Positions 54,801 through 64,000 are shown, counted from the stretch's first letter. The stretch: DNA of 64,000 nucleotides from an uncultured Methanobrevibacter sp. (GCF_947169325.1 NZ_CAMVPN010000001.1:80089-144088); one strand, 5' to 3'. Notes: generated from the letters alone by a model not told the origin. Numbers and translations are program-made.

Positions 54801-57800
54801 CAATGGTGGGGGAGTAGACTGGTTGGCAGGAGCTAACTACGGTAAGATTTACAACTGTGTATTCAATCAAACAAGGGCTGCCCGTTCAGCGGGTGCAATC
54901 TATTATGACGGTTGGTATGGTGACCTTCAAAACATCACAATCATAGGTACCAAAGCATGGGGTGGATCCCTTGACAACAGCAGTGACGGTAGAGTAAAAT
55001 ATGCCGGTTGGGACTCAAGCCACTGGGATACAAATACCACTGGTGGTGACGCCGGTGCAATCATGTTTACCGGTTCAAACATTAAAGTTTATAACATTAC
55101 ATTCACAGACTGTATCGCTACAGGTCGTGGAGGAGCAGTCTTTTTACAAGATAATAAAAACGTAACATTTGATTTATGTGAATTCAGAAATAACCAGGCA
55201 TTAGGTACTGCCAACAACACATGGAATGATGATAAAAATCTAAGCAGTGGTAAGAACAGGTTCCTGTCAGGTAACGGTGGTGCTATCGGTTTCGATAACG
55301 GTGCTACATTAGGAGTTATCAAGAACTCCAAATTCATAAACAACACCGCTCAACGTATGGGTGGTGCAATCAGTTTTGCCAAAGGTTCATCAAATGCAAC
55401 CATAATCAATTCAACATTTGACAACAACACCGCTAAACGTAACGGTGGAGCTGTATCTGTTGATGGTTTAAATGCTAGATTTGAAGATTGTGATTTCACA
55501 AACAACTCAGCAACCGCTGAAGACCTTGACAGAAGCATATTTGACTTAACCAGTTTAAGCAAAATTAGAAATGTAACTACTGAAAATGCGATAGTTAATA
55601 AAACTGCACTCCCTACCCCTAGTGCAGATACATTAGGATATCTATATGTTATTGTGCAAATGAACGCTGGTAAGAAGATTAGTTACACCATGGCAATAAC
55701 TGTAGGTAGTGCCACTAGTGGATATGACTGGTCACTAATGAAAAACACTACCGAAACAGGCCCATCCCCTGTAGACTGGGCAACTGACGAATACTTATGT
55801 GGAGATGGAGGAACCATCTTCTGGAGAGGAGACAATGGTATTGCTAATAACTGTAACTTTATAGAATCCAACTCCAATCGTCGTGGTGGTGCAGCATACA
55901 TGACAGGATCAGACAACATAACATTCTCCAACTGTAACTTCACTAACTGTACTTCAGGTACCAACGGTGGAGGTGTAGACTGGTTGGCAGGTGCAAACTA
56001 CGGTAGGGTAATCAACTGTACATTCAATAATACTAGAGCTGCCCGTTCAGCAGGTGCTATCTACTACGATGGTGATTACGGTCAAATGATAAATATCACA
56101 ATTATTAATGCTACTTCATATGGTGGCACTCTACCTGCAAGTAGAGACGGTAGAGTAAAATATGCCGGTTGGGATGCAAGTCACTGGGATAGAAATACCA
56201 CTGGTGGAGATGCCGGTGCTATAATGTTTACTGGAAACCACGAATACATCTATAACGCTACCTTCATAAACTGTACAACTGAAGGCCGTGGAGGAGCAGT
56301 GTTCTTGCAGGACAACACCAATGTTACATTCGAATTATGTAAATTTGAACATAACTATGCAAAAGGTACTGCAAGCAACACCTGGGAATCAAAAATTACA
56401 CAAAATTCCACTGAAGACCTTGAAGATTTAACAGGTCACGGTGGTGCAATTGCATTTGATGTAAATGCTACAAACTGTAAAATCTTATCCTCCAACTTCA
56501 CAGACAACCTTGCTCGCCGTAATGGTGGTGCAATCAACTTCGATAAAGGTTCCACTAACAACACAATCAGGGACTGCAGATTCGACAACAACACAGTTTA
56601 CGATGACGGTGGTGCAATCAACTACGACCGTGGTGCAGATTACTGTTCAATTTATAATTCAATATTCTATAACAACACAGGTTTAGGCAGATTCAATTCC
56701 TCAACTAGAGGGGGTACAATCTGTCTTGTCGGTTCAAACATTACAATTTCCGACTCTCAATTCATTTTAGGAAGATCATATGCAAATACCACTGAAGGTG
56801 CAAATATCAGCAAAACAGATGGTGGTGCAATATTCCTGGCCGGTGATGATGTAAACATTACCAACACCCTGTTTGACAGATGTTCCGCTCCGAATAATGC
56901 TGGTGCAATCGAAATAGTCGGGGACCGCGCTACACTTACCAACTGTACTTTTGAAAAATGTAATGCTACCGAAGACGGTGGAGCATTATATGTACAGGGA
57001 TTGAACTGTGAAATATACAATTCCACTTTCAGACACAACACTGCCGGAGACGATGGTGGTGCAATTAACTGGAAAGGTGACAACGGTTATGTATATAACA
57101 TTACATGTTTCAACAACCACGGAATAAGCTTCAACGGTTCACACTCAAACGGTGGTACAATTTCCCTTAACGGTAATAATGTTACAATCACAAAATCCAG
57201 TTTCACCCAATCCGGTGCTTTAATCGCTGGTGGTGCAATCTTTGCTACCGGTAACAATGTTACCATTTCAGAATCCTACTTTGAAAGAAACAACGTTTCC
57301 CATACTGTAGTGGAAGAGGGCAAAGCATATACCACTGGTGGAGGTTCAATTTATGTATTCGGTAATAATTCAGATATAATAAATTGTACTTTCGATATGG
57401 CCAACGGTAAAGAAGGTGGAATTATTTATGTCCAAGGTCATAATGTGACAATTAATAATATTTCCACTAAACGTAGCTATGCTGTTGCAGGAGGAGCAAT
57501 GTATATCGCAGGTGAAAACGCTACTATCCTGAAATCCAACATTACAATGGCTAACTCCACAACTTCATCAGGTGGTGCAATATATATTCAAGGTGCAAAT
57601 GCAAACATTTCAGAGTCTTACTTTGGTAGGTGTGTTGGTGGTAAGGATATTTCCAGTACTCGTTTAGTTGATGGTGGAGCCATATATGTGAACGGTACTA
57701 ATGCTACAATTTCAAAATCAGTTTTCGAAATGAATAATGTTTCCCAAGCTGGGGGATCTATTTTTGTACGTGGTAACAATACCAAGATTTTAGATTCTAA

Positions 57801-60800
57801 TTTCACAAAATCTCATGCTACTATTGGAGGAATTATTTATGTTGAAGGACCTAATGCCGTAATTAACGGTTCATCATTCAGTATGAGTTCAGTAGTTACT
57901 AGTGGTGGTGCAATCTATGTAAATGGTACTAATGCAACTATTGAAAAATCATCATTTAAATTGAATAATGCTACAAACAATGGTGGTGCTATCGATGTTG
58001 AAGGTGATTTAGCAGAGATTAAAGACTGTAACTTCACAATCGACATTGTGTTAACCGGAGACGGTGGTGCAATTTACATTGGTGGTAAAAATACTGTAAT
58101 TTCAGGCATTAACTCAAATATCACTCGTTCAAGTAATGGTTATGGTGGATCCATTTATGTTGAGGGTAAAAACACTATCATCAATCAATCTAATTTCGAT
58201 TCTTCCAACTCTAAAAAGGAAGGTGGTGCAATTTATATTAAAGGGGACGATTCAAAAGTAATTGACTCCAATTTCACACGCACCTCAAATACCAATGGTG
58301 GAGCAATATATATTGAAGCTAAGAATGCTGTCGTTTCAGGCTCCAACTTCAACATGAACAATGCTTCCAATATGGGTGGAGCAATTTATATTTATGGTGA
58401 ACATGCATCTATTATTAATTCAACATTTAATAAGACTTATGCTATTTCCGGCTCCAAGTATATTAAGGATGTGAACCATGGAGGCGCAATATATATTAAA
58501 GGTATTTATGCTAATATTTCAGGATCTAAATTTGAAAATTATGGTTCATATAAAGGTGGAGCAATTTACTTAGAAGGTAATTATGGTAATGTTGAAAATT
58601 CTTCCTTTGATAATGGTTATTCCGCTTCAGATGGTGGCGCTATTTTCTCCACTGGATCATATTCTATGGTTAAATATTCAAACTTTACAAATAATTATGC
58701 ATATTATAATGGAGGGGCTCTTTACTGGTTCGGTGCAACAAAGAATAGTGTTGTGGGTTGTATATTCATAAACAACACTGCTTGTGGATATGGTGATCAA
58801 GGTACTAAAGGTGGAGGGGCCGTTTACTGGTCAGAAAAAGGATCTTATGGTGTTATCAGAGATTCCAAATTCATAAATAATTCTGTGATTGCTACTAAGG
58901 ATAAGGCTGACGGTGGTGCGGTTTTATGGGATACAAATAAACATTGTATACTTGACAACTGTACTTTTGATTCAAATTATGTTACAAGTACAATGACTAC
59001 TTGGACTCAGGGCGGAGCTGTTTACATGAGATCCAATAATGTTACAATTAGTAGGTGTACATTTGAGAATTGCTGGTCTCAAAAGGATAGTGGTGCGCTA
59101 TATATAGCTAACGATAAAAATACTAATGTGTTCCTGTCTCCTATTGATGTTCATGTGTTTAATTGTACTTTTATAAATAACAGTGCTAAAGGTGAATATA
59201 ACTCAGCTGATTATGACTGTGGTGGGGGTGCCGTATTAGTTAAACAAGTTGGTAATATTTACTTTACTGATGTTAGGTTTATAAACAATACTGCAGATAA
59301 AGGTGGAGCAGTATCCATGATTAGACCTAGTAAAAATGATAATAATTACTTTAGAAATTGTACTTTTATAGGCAATAATGCTACAGAAAATGGTGGAAGC
59401 ATATGGTCAGGTTCTTATACCGGTGCAAATCCTATAACTCTTAGGTTGTATAATGTTACAATTTCTGATGGTAACGCCTCTTTGGGTGGAGGAATATACA
59501 CTCTTGGTAATATTGTATACGATAATTTAACTTTCATAAATAATAATGCAACAAGTGGTGGAGCATTATATTGGGATAAAGCCTCTGTAACAATTAGTGA
59601 CATGGTATTTATAAATAACAATGCAACTAATGGTGGGGCTATTTATATTCCTAAAGAGAGTACTACAGTTAAAAATTGTAATTTCACAAATAACAATGCA
59701 ACTAATGGTGGTGCAATTTATGTTGGCGCAAATAGTGTTACAATTACCAAAAATAATTTCACAAACAACTCTGCTAAAGAGATGGGTGGTGCAATATATA
59801 CTAATACTTCAGTTAGTGGAGGAAAAATAACATATTCAAATTTCACTCTAAATCATGCTAAGTATGGTGGTGCAATCTATGCTGGATCTGCTGGTTCTGG
59901 TAGTGCACATATTACTATTTCATATTCTACTTTCATCAAAAACGTTGCTAACAGTGATGGTGGGGCAATCTATGTTGCAAATCCATATTATGATATTAAT
60001 TCTTGTAACTTTGATGGAAATAATGCATCAGGAAATGGTGGGGCTGTTTATGTTAAAGATGATTTATCAACAACTATTAAGGATTCCACATTTAAAAATT
60101 CATATGCTGGTAAAGATGGAGGTGCAGTATATCACAATGGTTCATCTTTAACTCTTACAATTAATCATGATGATTTTATTAATAACACTGCTCGTTATAA
60201 TGGTGGAGCTATTTTATATGTAACTGCTGCTAAGAAATATAGAGATTATAATAACTTCGATAACCTTGGACAGACCACCTCAGCAGGAAGAACCAATGTT
60301 ATTGATTCAGGAGTTCAGTTCATTAAAAATTCTTTATTTGAAAACAATAATGATTATCCATTGATTGTTCAAGCGATTCCAAATACTTTGGTTCCAACCA
60401 TTAGAGTTATTTTAAATCGTCCAAAAGATTCAAGACCTGAAACTAAAATTAATTGGGTTGTTAATTTAACTAATGCAACTGATAATACGTTTATAAGACA
60501 AATAGTCGTAAATTCAACTACCTATTATGACCATTATAATGCAGTTTATGACTATGTATACGTGAATTTTGAAGGTTTGATGGATGAGCAAACCTATAGG
60601 ATTAATGTCGGATTTAATGATACAAATTATATGTATAAAGAAAATTACACAACTGCAACTGCTGAGGGCAGTCTAATCGGTGAATTCAAACTTCTTCAAA
60701 AACAAATTATGGGCAATATCACCGAACAATCACAATCTCCAGGTGATGTATATGTGGTGTATTTAGAGGATTCATATACATTTACTAGGTGGGAAGATAT

Positions 60801-63800
60801 TCCATATGCAAAATCTGATGACAGTTGTATGAACATTACCTCTCTTGATAGGCCATTAATAATTTATGGTAATGGTTGGGCTCTTGATGCAAAAGGATAT
60901 TCAAGAATATTTAACATCACTGGTTCCAATGTTACTTTTGTTAATGTAAGATTTGTTAATGGTAATGCAAGCGGCAAATATAATGATGGAGTATATAATG
61001 GAGGAGCCATTTACTGGTCCGGTGCAAATGGTGCTGTAAATAATTGTTCCTTTGTTGATAATTATGCTGAAAGGGGTGGAGCATTATATCTAAATGAATC
61101 CGCTTCAAATTATAAGATTTCAGACTGTAAATTCAGACAAAATGATGCAGATACCTTCGGTGGTGCTATCGATTGTTATGCTCCAAAAATGAATCTTACC
61201 AATACTTTATTCGATAAAAACACTGCCGATACCGGTGCCGCTTTATGTAGGGAAATAACCGCTACAGGTGGATTCGGAAACTATAATAATTTCACTTCAA
61301 ATAGGGCTAAAACCAATGGATCAGCTCTTGCTTGGATAAGTGCAGAAAGTATTAACATTAATCATTACATTTTCATTGATAATGTTGCAGGCAATAGTGG
61401 TGGAGCCATCTATGTAGGTAAAGGCAGTGGTAACTGTGTAGTTAATAATTCTTACTTCCAGGGAAATAATGTAACTAATGAATATGGTGTGCTTACAGGT
61501 CATGGTGGTGCTATTGAATGGTATGCTGGTAACGGTACAGTTTTAAATTCCACATTCATTGACAACCATGCGCATGATGGGGGTGCAATTTATGTAGGTC
61601 ACGGTTCAGAAGAAATCAACATATCAGAATCCACTTTCCGCATAAACACTGCAGGCACTAAAGGAGGTGCTGTCAGTATTGAAGCATCCAAAGTTACCAT
61701 TAATGCATCTGATTTCTATGATAATAATGCTACTTATGGTGGTGCATTGTATGTAGGTGGTGCAGGCAATCTTAATTATGTATACTCATCTGTTTTCGAA
61801 GGAAATAAAGCTAAAGATGGTGTTGGTGGAGCGATTTATTGGGAAGCTTCCTCAAGTTATATTTATGACTCTAACATAACTAGCAATTGCGCCGATTATG
61901 GTGGAGGTTTATACTTGGGCGGTGATTCCGCTGAAAGTACAATTCTAAATTGTAGTTTCACAGATAACCATGCTAAGTTCACAGGTGGTGCTATTGATTG
62001 TAATGCCTCTAAAATGTATTTATCCAACACTACCTTCGATTCCAATTACGCTCAATTCGGTTCCGCTTTATGTAGGGAAGTTAATGCAAAAGGAGGTTCC
62101 GGTGCAAACAACACTTTCATAAATAACCATGCATATGTTGCAGGTGCCGCTCTTGGATGGATGGGTTCAGTAAATATTACAATTACAAATTACACATTTA
62201 TCAATAACTCTGCTGAGGTATGTGGTGGAGCAATTTATGTAAGTCGATCCAGTCATAACTGTTCAATTATTACTTCAAACTTTGAAAATAACTATGTAAC
62301 TAATGCAACATCCACTTGGGATGGTAATAAATTCTATTGGACAGCATGGGATGGCGAACTTATGAGTTTCAGTCTTGTAGTAACTACCGATACTTCACTG
62401 ATTAATACAACTGTGATTGGTGTGGATACTGTATTCTATAGTTCTAGTGAGGAAGCAGGTAAAGAGAATATGGGTGTTGGTGGAGCTGTCAGTTGTCTTG
62501 CAGCCAACGCTACAATTACAGGATCCAACTTCACAAATAACACTGCAAATAAAGGTGGTGCATTGTATGTAGGTTCTTATGAAGGACATACAAATATTAA
62601 TCGTTCAGTATTCACATCCAACATTGCTTATGAAATAGGTGGAGCTATCAACTTACATGCTTCAGGAGTACACATTGATGACTCTCAATTCTATAATAAC
62701 ACTGCTGTTAACGGTAGTGCACTGTATGTTGGTGGTGTTGGAACAGCTAATAAGGTTCATGAATCTATTTTTGAAGGAAACAATGCTACTGATCATGGTG
62801 GTGCTATCTACTGGAAAGCATATGAAGGTGAAATTATAGGAACTAACTTCACCAATAACCGTGCTATCTATGGTGGTGCTATTTACTTGAATGGCGTATC
62901 AAATAATACAAATATTATCAATTCAACATTCAAATTCAACAATGCTACCAAAAACGGTGGAGCTATGGAATGTAACGCATCCAACATTGGAATTTACAAC
63001 ATTACATTTGAATCCAACTATGCAGGTGAATATGGTGCTGCTTTATGCAGAGAAAAAGGCGCAACCAGTGGTCATGGTACCAACAACACTTTCATAGCAA
63101 ACCATGCCGGAATCGCAGGTGCAGCTCTTGCATGGATGGGTGTTGACAACATTAACATCAACTACTACTATTTCATAAACAATACTGCAAATGAAGGTGG
63201 GGCAGCAATTTATGTTTCCGATGACAGTGACAATTGTATAATCAATCATTCATCCTTCAAAGGAAATTACATAACCAATGATACTGGTGGACATGGTGGT
63301 GCAATCTATGTTGTTGGAGATAATGCTACCATTGTCAACTCCAACTTCACAGACAACCATGCATTCTATGGTGGTGCTATATTTGCAGGTAAATCCTCAG
63401 GTAATACAAACATATCAAATGTAACATTTGACGATAACTGGGCAAATGTGGATGGTGGTGCAATTGTCATTACCGGTTCCGGAGTGACTTTAAATGACAC
63501 TCGCTTCTACAATAACCTTGCCGGTGACTCTGGTGGTGCAATCTATGTGGGCGGTGAAGGTACAAGTAACGTAATCTGGTACACCGTTTTCGAAAACAAC
63601 ACTGCAAGAGATCATGGTGGTGCTATTAACTGGCTTGCATATTCCGGAGAAGTATATTACTCCAACTTTACAAACAACTCCGCTGTTTACGGTGGAGGTA
63701 TTTACTTGAACCATATTTCAAGCAGCAGTAAAATCGTCAATGTAATATTTAAAGAAAATAGGGCTACTAAAAATGGTGGTGCTATTGACTGTAATGCAAG

Positions 63801-64000
63801 TTATATGGGTCTTTTAAATACATTATTCGAATCCAACTACGCCGGTGAATATGGTGCTGCTTTATGTAGGGAAGCCGGTGCCGAACACGGTTATGGTGGA
63901 AACAACACATTCAATTCAAACTATGCAGGAATTGCAGGTGCTGCTCTTGCATGGCTTGATGTTAATGAAATAACAATCAGAAATTACACATTCTACAACA
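51736..64000 (+). CDS. Giant adhesin-like surface protein, 3'-truncated by window edge (at least ~4088 codons of signal peptide plus beta-helix)
   Basis: ATG at 51736 after GGAGGGGGTG. Translation MNRKEILTIILLICVIFSLQAVTAADSGSNSTDG. Lines begin in frame; lines 51781-52441 and 54181-54661 and other sampled lines to 64000 (ends VNEITIRNYTFYN) had no stop. Not in the ORF track because no stop lies in the window. Confidence 0.9.
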   Translation, partial: MNRKEILTIILLICVIFSLQAVTAADSGSNSTDGNVLSVDNNVSAYTLPDSESNDLLGYDNAVSFDQLKKDLDKTGDITLDKNYTYLDSDIASVGNKGITLTGTKTINGNGNVIIDANQMSRIFVIVPGANITLKGITFVNGNATALPDGTATGHGGSILANGEIHIDNCNFQDNTATYGNGGSVFIKGSGSTITNSYFKGNRAINNGKDSIGPGGALFIVDANNVKISHSIFEYNYAGLNGGAIASKDGITNCTIINCTFEHNTANGSAGAVGMQSSNFKMYNSTFKHNEARGLFNKTGTTPYYPGNGGGIVVRAHNSYVYNTTFINNTAALYGGASFLSNTTADPTNNNTKYELCTFINNTASVNGGALYWVKGAHYGYVLNSTFTNNTAGRSGGAVYWFGTTGTIKHSNFTNNTALGIVEDKDSYGNLTYGGNGGAVMWVGSNGTVYNCTFTTNNATNKGGAVYLQGSSGGLCNNTKFDTCTFTGNIAGVNGGAIDWYRGARNGHILNSVFEDNIANRSGGAVFWSGIGGEIKYSNFTNNKALGIKEANDTYGNMTYGGYGGAVMWTGPNGTIDNCRFITNEAHYNAAVNQGGRGGAVYLQGSATDNCTNATFSNCNFTSNIAGTNGGAIDWHTGAHDGKITHSTFEYNVAKSNGGAVYWRGHHGDIFYSNFTNNRAEGEHPGSYGNIGDGGAVFWAGINGTVDQCRFIENEAVKNPNYVNGGRGGAVYIENCSHGNKNTTFHNVYFESNIAGTNGGAIDWHEGAEDGMIENGIFINNTAQRNGGAIFWYGHNGIIKNSRFTNNRATGEHREYNFDINMTAGDVILVTARPDIQDAKVHKLYVVNQTITKTTYTSEYYIIVVNSSTGIHEWKQISESEAASQYDLTLPQGNVTNCTELPSNSSAELNRLYILNITTTNKIAHFESWVAFINSSNKKQWKQLDEIDIPVSESIISPVDWAIDQYYGGDGGTILWSGDIGYIYNCTFTDSNSARRGGAAYMTGSDYVTYDSCNFTNCTSGTNGGGVDWLAGANYGKIYNCVFNQTRAARSAGAIYYDGWYGDLQNITIIGTKAWGGSLDNSSDGRVKYAGWDSSHWDTNTTGGDAGAIMFTGSNIKVYNITFTDCIATGRGGAVFLQDNKNVTFDLCEFRNNQALGTANNTWNDDKNLSSGKNRFLSGNGGAIGFDNGATLGVIKNSKFINNTAQRMGGAISFAKGSSNATIINSTFDNNTAKRNGGAVSVDGLNARFEDCDFTNNSATAEDLDRSIFDLTSLSKIRNVTTENAIVNKTALPTPSADTLGYLYVIVQMNAGKKISYTMAITVGSATSGYDWSLMKNTTETGPSPVDWATDEYLCGDGGTIFWRGDNGIANNCNFIESNSNRRGGAAYMTGSDNITFSNCNFTNCTSGTNGGGVDWLAGANYGRVINCTFNNTRAARSAGAIYYDGDYGQMINITIINATSYGGTLPASRDGRVKYAGWDASHWDRNTTGGDAGAIMFTGNHEYIYNATFINCTTEGRGGAVFLQDNTNVTFELCKFEHNYAKGTASNTWESKITQNSTEDLEDLTGHGGAIAFDVNATNCKILSSNFTDNLARRNGGAINFDKGSTNNTIRDCRFDNNTVYDDGGAINYDRGADYCSIYNSIFYNNTGLGRFNSSTRGGTICLVGSNITISDSQFILGRSYANTTEGANISKTDGGAIFLAGDDVNITNTLFDRCSAPNNAGAIEIVGDRATLTNCTFEKCNATEDGGALYVQGLNCEIYNSTFRHNTAGDDGGAINWKGDNGYVYNITCFNNHGISFNGSHSNGGTISLNGNNVTITKSSFTQSGALIAGGAIFATGNNVTISESYFERNNVSHTVVEEGKAYTTGGGSIYVFGNNSDIINCTFDMANGKEGGIIYVQGHNVTINNISTKRSYAVAGGAMYIAGENATILKSNITMANSTTSSGGAIYIQGANANISESYFGRCVGGKDISSTRLVDGGAIYVNGTNATISKSVFEMNNVSQAGGSIFVRGNNTKILDSNFTKSHATIGGIIYVEGPNAVINGSSFSMSSVVTSGGAIYVNGTNATIEKSSFKLNNATNNGGAIDVEGDLAEIKDCNFTIDIVLTGDGGAIYIGGKNTVISGINSNITRSSNGYGGSIYVEGKNTIINQSNFDSSNSKKEGGAIYIKGDDSKVIDSNFTRTSNTNGGAIYIEAKNAVVSGSNFNMNNASNMGGAIYIYGEHASIINSTFNKTYAISGSKYIKDVNHGGAIYIKGIYANISGSKFENYGSYKGGAIYLEGNYGNVENSSFDNGYSASDGGAIFSTGSYSMVKYSNFTNNYAYYNGGALYWFGATKNSVVGCIFINNTACGYGDQGTKGGGAVYWSEKGSYGVIRDSKFINNSVIATKDKADGGAVLWDTNKHCILDNCTFDSNYVTSTMTTWTQGGAVYMRSNNVTISRCTFENCWSQKDSGALYIANDKNTNVFLSPIDVHVFNCTFINNSAKGEYNSADYDCGGGAVLVKQVGNIYFTDVRFINNTADKGGAVSMIRPSKNDNNYFRNCTFIGNNATENGGSIWSGSYTGANPITLRLYNVTISDGNASLGGGIYTLGNIVYDNLTFINNNATSGGALYWDKASVTISDMVFINNNATNGGAIYIPKESTTVKNCNFTNNNATNGGAIYVGANSVTITKNNFTNNSAKEMGGAIYTNTSVSGGKITYSNFTLNHAKYGGAIYAGSAGSGSAHITISYSTFIKNVANSDGGAIYVANPYYDINSCNFDGNNASGNGGAVYVKDDLSTTIKDSTFKNSYAGKDGGAVYHNGSSLTLTINHDDFINNTARYNGGAILYVTAAKKYRDYNNFDNLGQTTSAGRTNVIDSGVQFIKNSLFENNNDYPLIVQAIPNTLVPTIRVILNRPKDSRPETKINWVVNLTNATDNTFIRQIVVNSTTYYDHYNAVYDYVYVNFEGLMDEQTYRINVGFNDTNYMYKENYTTATAEGSLIGEFKLLQKQIMGNITEQSQSPGDVYVVYLEDSYTFTRWEDIPYAKSDDSCMNITSLDRPLIIYGNGWALDAKGYSRIFNITGSNVTFVNVRFVNGNASGKYNDGVYNGGAIYWSGANGAVNNCSFVDNYAERGGALYLNESASNYKISDCKFRQNDADTFGGAIDCYAPKMNLTNTLFDKNTADTGAALCREITATGGFGNYNNFTSNRAKTNGSALAWISAESININHYIFIDNVAGNSGGAIYVGKGSGNCVVNNSYFQGNNVTNEYGVLTGHGGAIEWYAGNGTVLNSTFIDNHAHDGGAIYVGHGSEEINISESTFRINTAGTKGGAVSIEASKVTINASDFYDNNATYGGALYVGGAGNLNYVYSSVFEGNKAKDGVGGAIYWEASSSYIYDSNITSNCADYGGGLYLGGDSAESTILNCSFTDNHAKFTGGAIDCNASKMYLSNTTFDSNYAQFGSALCREVNAKGGSGANNTFINNHAYVAGAALGWMGSVNITITNYTFINNSAEVCGGAIYVSRSSHNCSIITSNFENNYVTNATSTWDGNKFYWTAWDGELMSFSLVVTTDTSLINTTVIGVDTVFYSSSEEAGKENMGVGGAVSCLAANATITGSNFTNNTANKGGALYVGSYEGHTNINRSVFTSNIAYEIGGAINLHASGVHIDDSQFYNNTAVNGSALYVGGVGTANKVHESIFEGNNATDHGGAIYWKAYEGEIIGTNFTNNRAIYGGAIYLNGVSNNTNIINSTFKFNNATKNGGAMECNASNIGIYNITFESNYAGEYGAALCREKGATSGHGTNNTFIANHAGIAGAALAWMGVDNININYYYFINNTANEGGAAIYVSDDSDNCIINHSSFKGNYITNDTGGHGGAIYVVGDNATIVNSNFTDNHAFYGGAIFAGKSSGNTNISNVTFDDNWANVDGGAIVITGSGVTLNDTRFYNNLAGDSGGAIYVGGEGTSNVIWYTVFENNTARDHGGAINWLAYSGEVYYSNFTNNSAVYGGGIYLNHISSSSKIVNVIFKENRATKNGGAIDCNASYMGLLNTLFESNYAGEYGAALCREAGAEHGYGGNNTFNSNYAGIAGAALAWLDVNEITIRNYTFYN
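51960..64000 (+). repeat. Gene 5 Pmp/beta-helix repeat region
   Basis: Continuous GGA(I/V)YW / FTNNTA motifs to the window end. Confidence 0.88.
54430..56750 (+). repeat. Gene 5 internal tandem duplication, 1161-bp offset
   Basis: SPVDWA at 54604 and 55765; gacggtagagtaaaatatgccggttggga at 54985 and 56146; both differ by exactly 1161 bp. Confidence 0.9.

Noticed and set aside
54208-55746. Prophage or phage tail gene insertion
   Set aside because: The tail-like segments are short in-frame modules in the adhesin ORF; no other phage genes, integrase or att sites seen.
52457-63714. Numerous 60-162 aa ORFs on both strands over gene 5
   Set aside because: Out-of-frame or antisense shadows of the open gene 5 frame.
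1-64000. Diversity-generating retroelement or phase-variable homopolymer switch
   Set aside because: No reverse transcriptase, template/variable repeat pair or long coding homopolymer noticed; duplications look like ordinary unequal recombination.
1-64000. tRNA/rRNA genes, IS elements or transposases
   Set aside because: No cloverleaf or rRNA-like sequence noticed in the four intergenic regions and no transposase-like protein in any frame; not exhaustively excluded without tools.

Overview
The window looks like archaeal DNA of the Methanobrevibacter type: AT-rich, with BRE/TATA-like promoters. That assignment is inference from protein style; no search was run. It is almost entirely five giant, same-strand, tandem genes for secreted adhesin-like surface proteins. 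Gene 1 (2-5527) is cut off by the left edge. Gene 2 (5736-22016, ~5426 aa), gene 3 (22455-35210, 4251 aa) and gene 4 (35804-50773, 4989 aa) are complete. Gene 5 starts at 51736 and reads open to the right edge (at least ~4088 aa); it is absent from the supplied ORF track because it has no stop in the window. Common architecture: signal peptide, N-cap, long GGAIY/FxxN beta-helix (Chlamydia Pmp-type repeats), hinge, DUF11 arrays (genes 1 and 2) or Ig-like arrays (genes 3 and 4), then a C-terminal TGNP-hydrophobic-RRF(K/R)(K/R) anchor. No RNA gene, CRISPR array, transposon or prophage was recognised. Most notable: gene 5 carries three segments resembling a phage tail/appendage repeat (LPTxSADTLGxxYxx...W), placed in loops of the beta-helix and amplified by an exact 1161-bp-offset duplication. 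Genes 4 and 5 share ~273-aa higher-order repeats and an internal second helix start. Sequence cassettes are shared between neighbouring genes. All four visible gene ends place an AGAAGAT-type inverted repeat at or near the stop codon. All four visible leaders contain inverted repeats.
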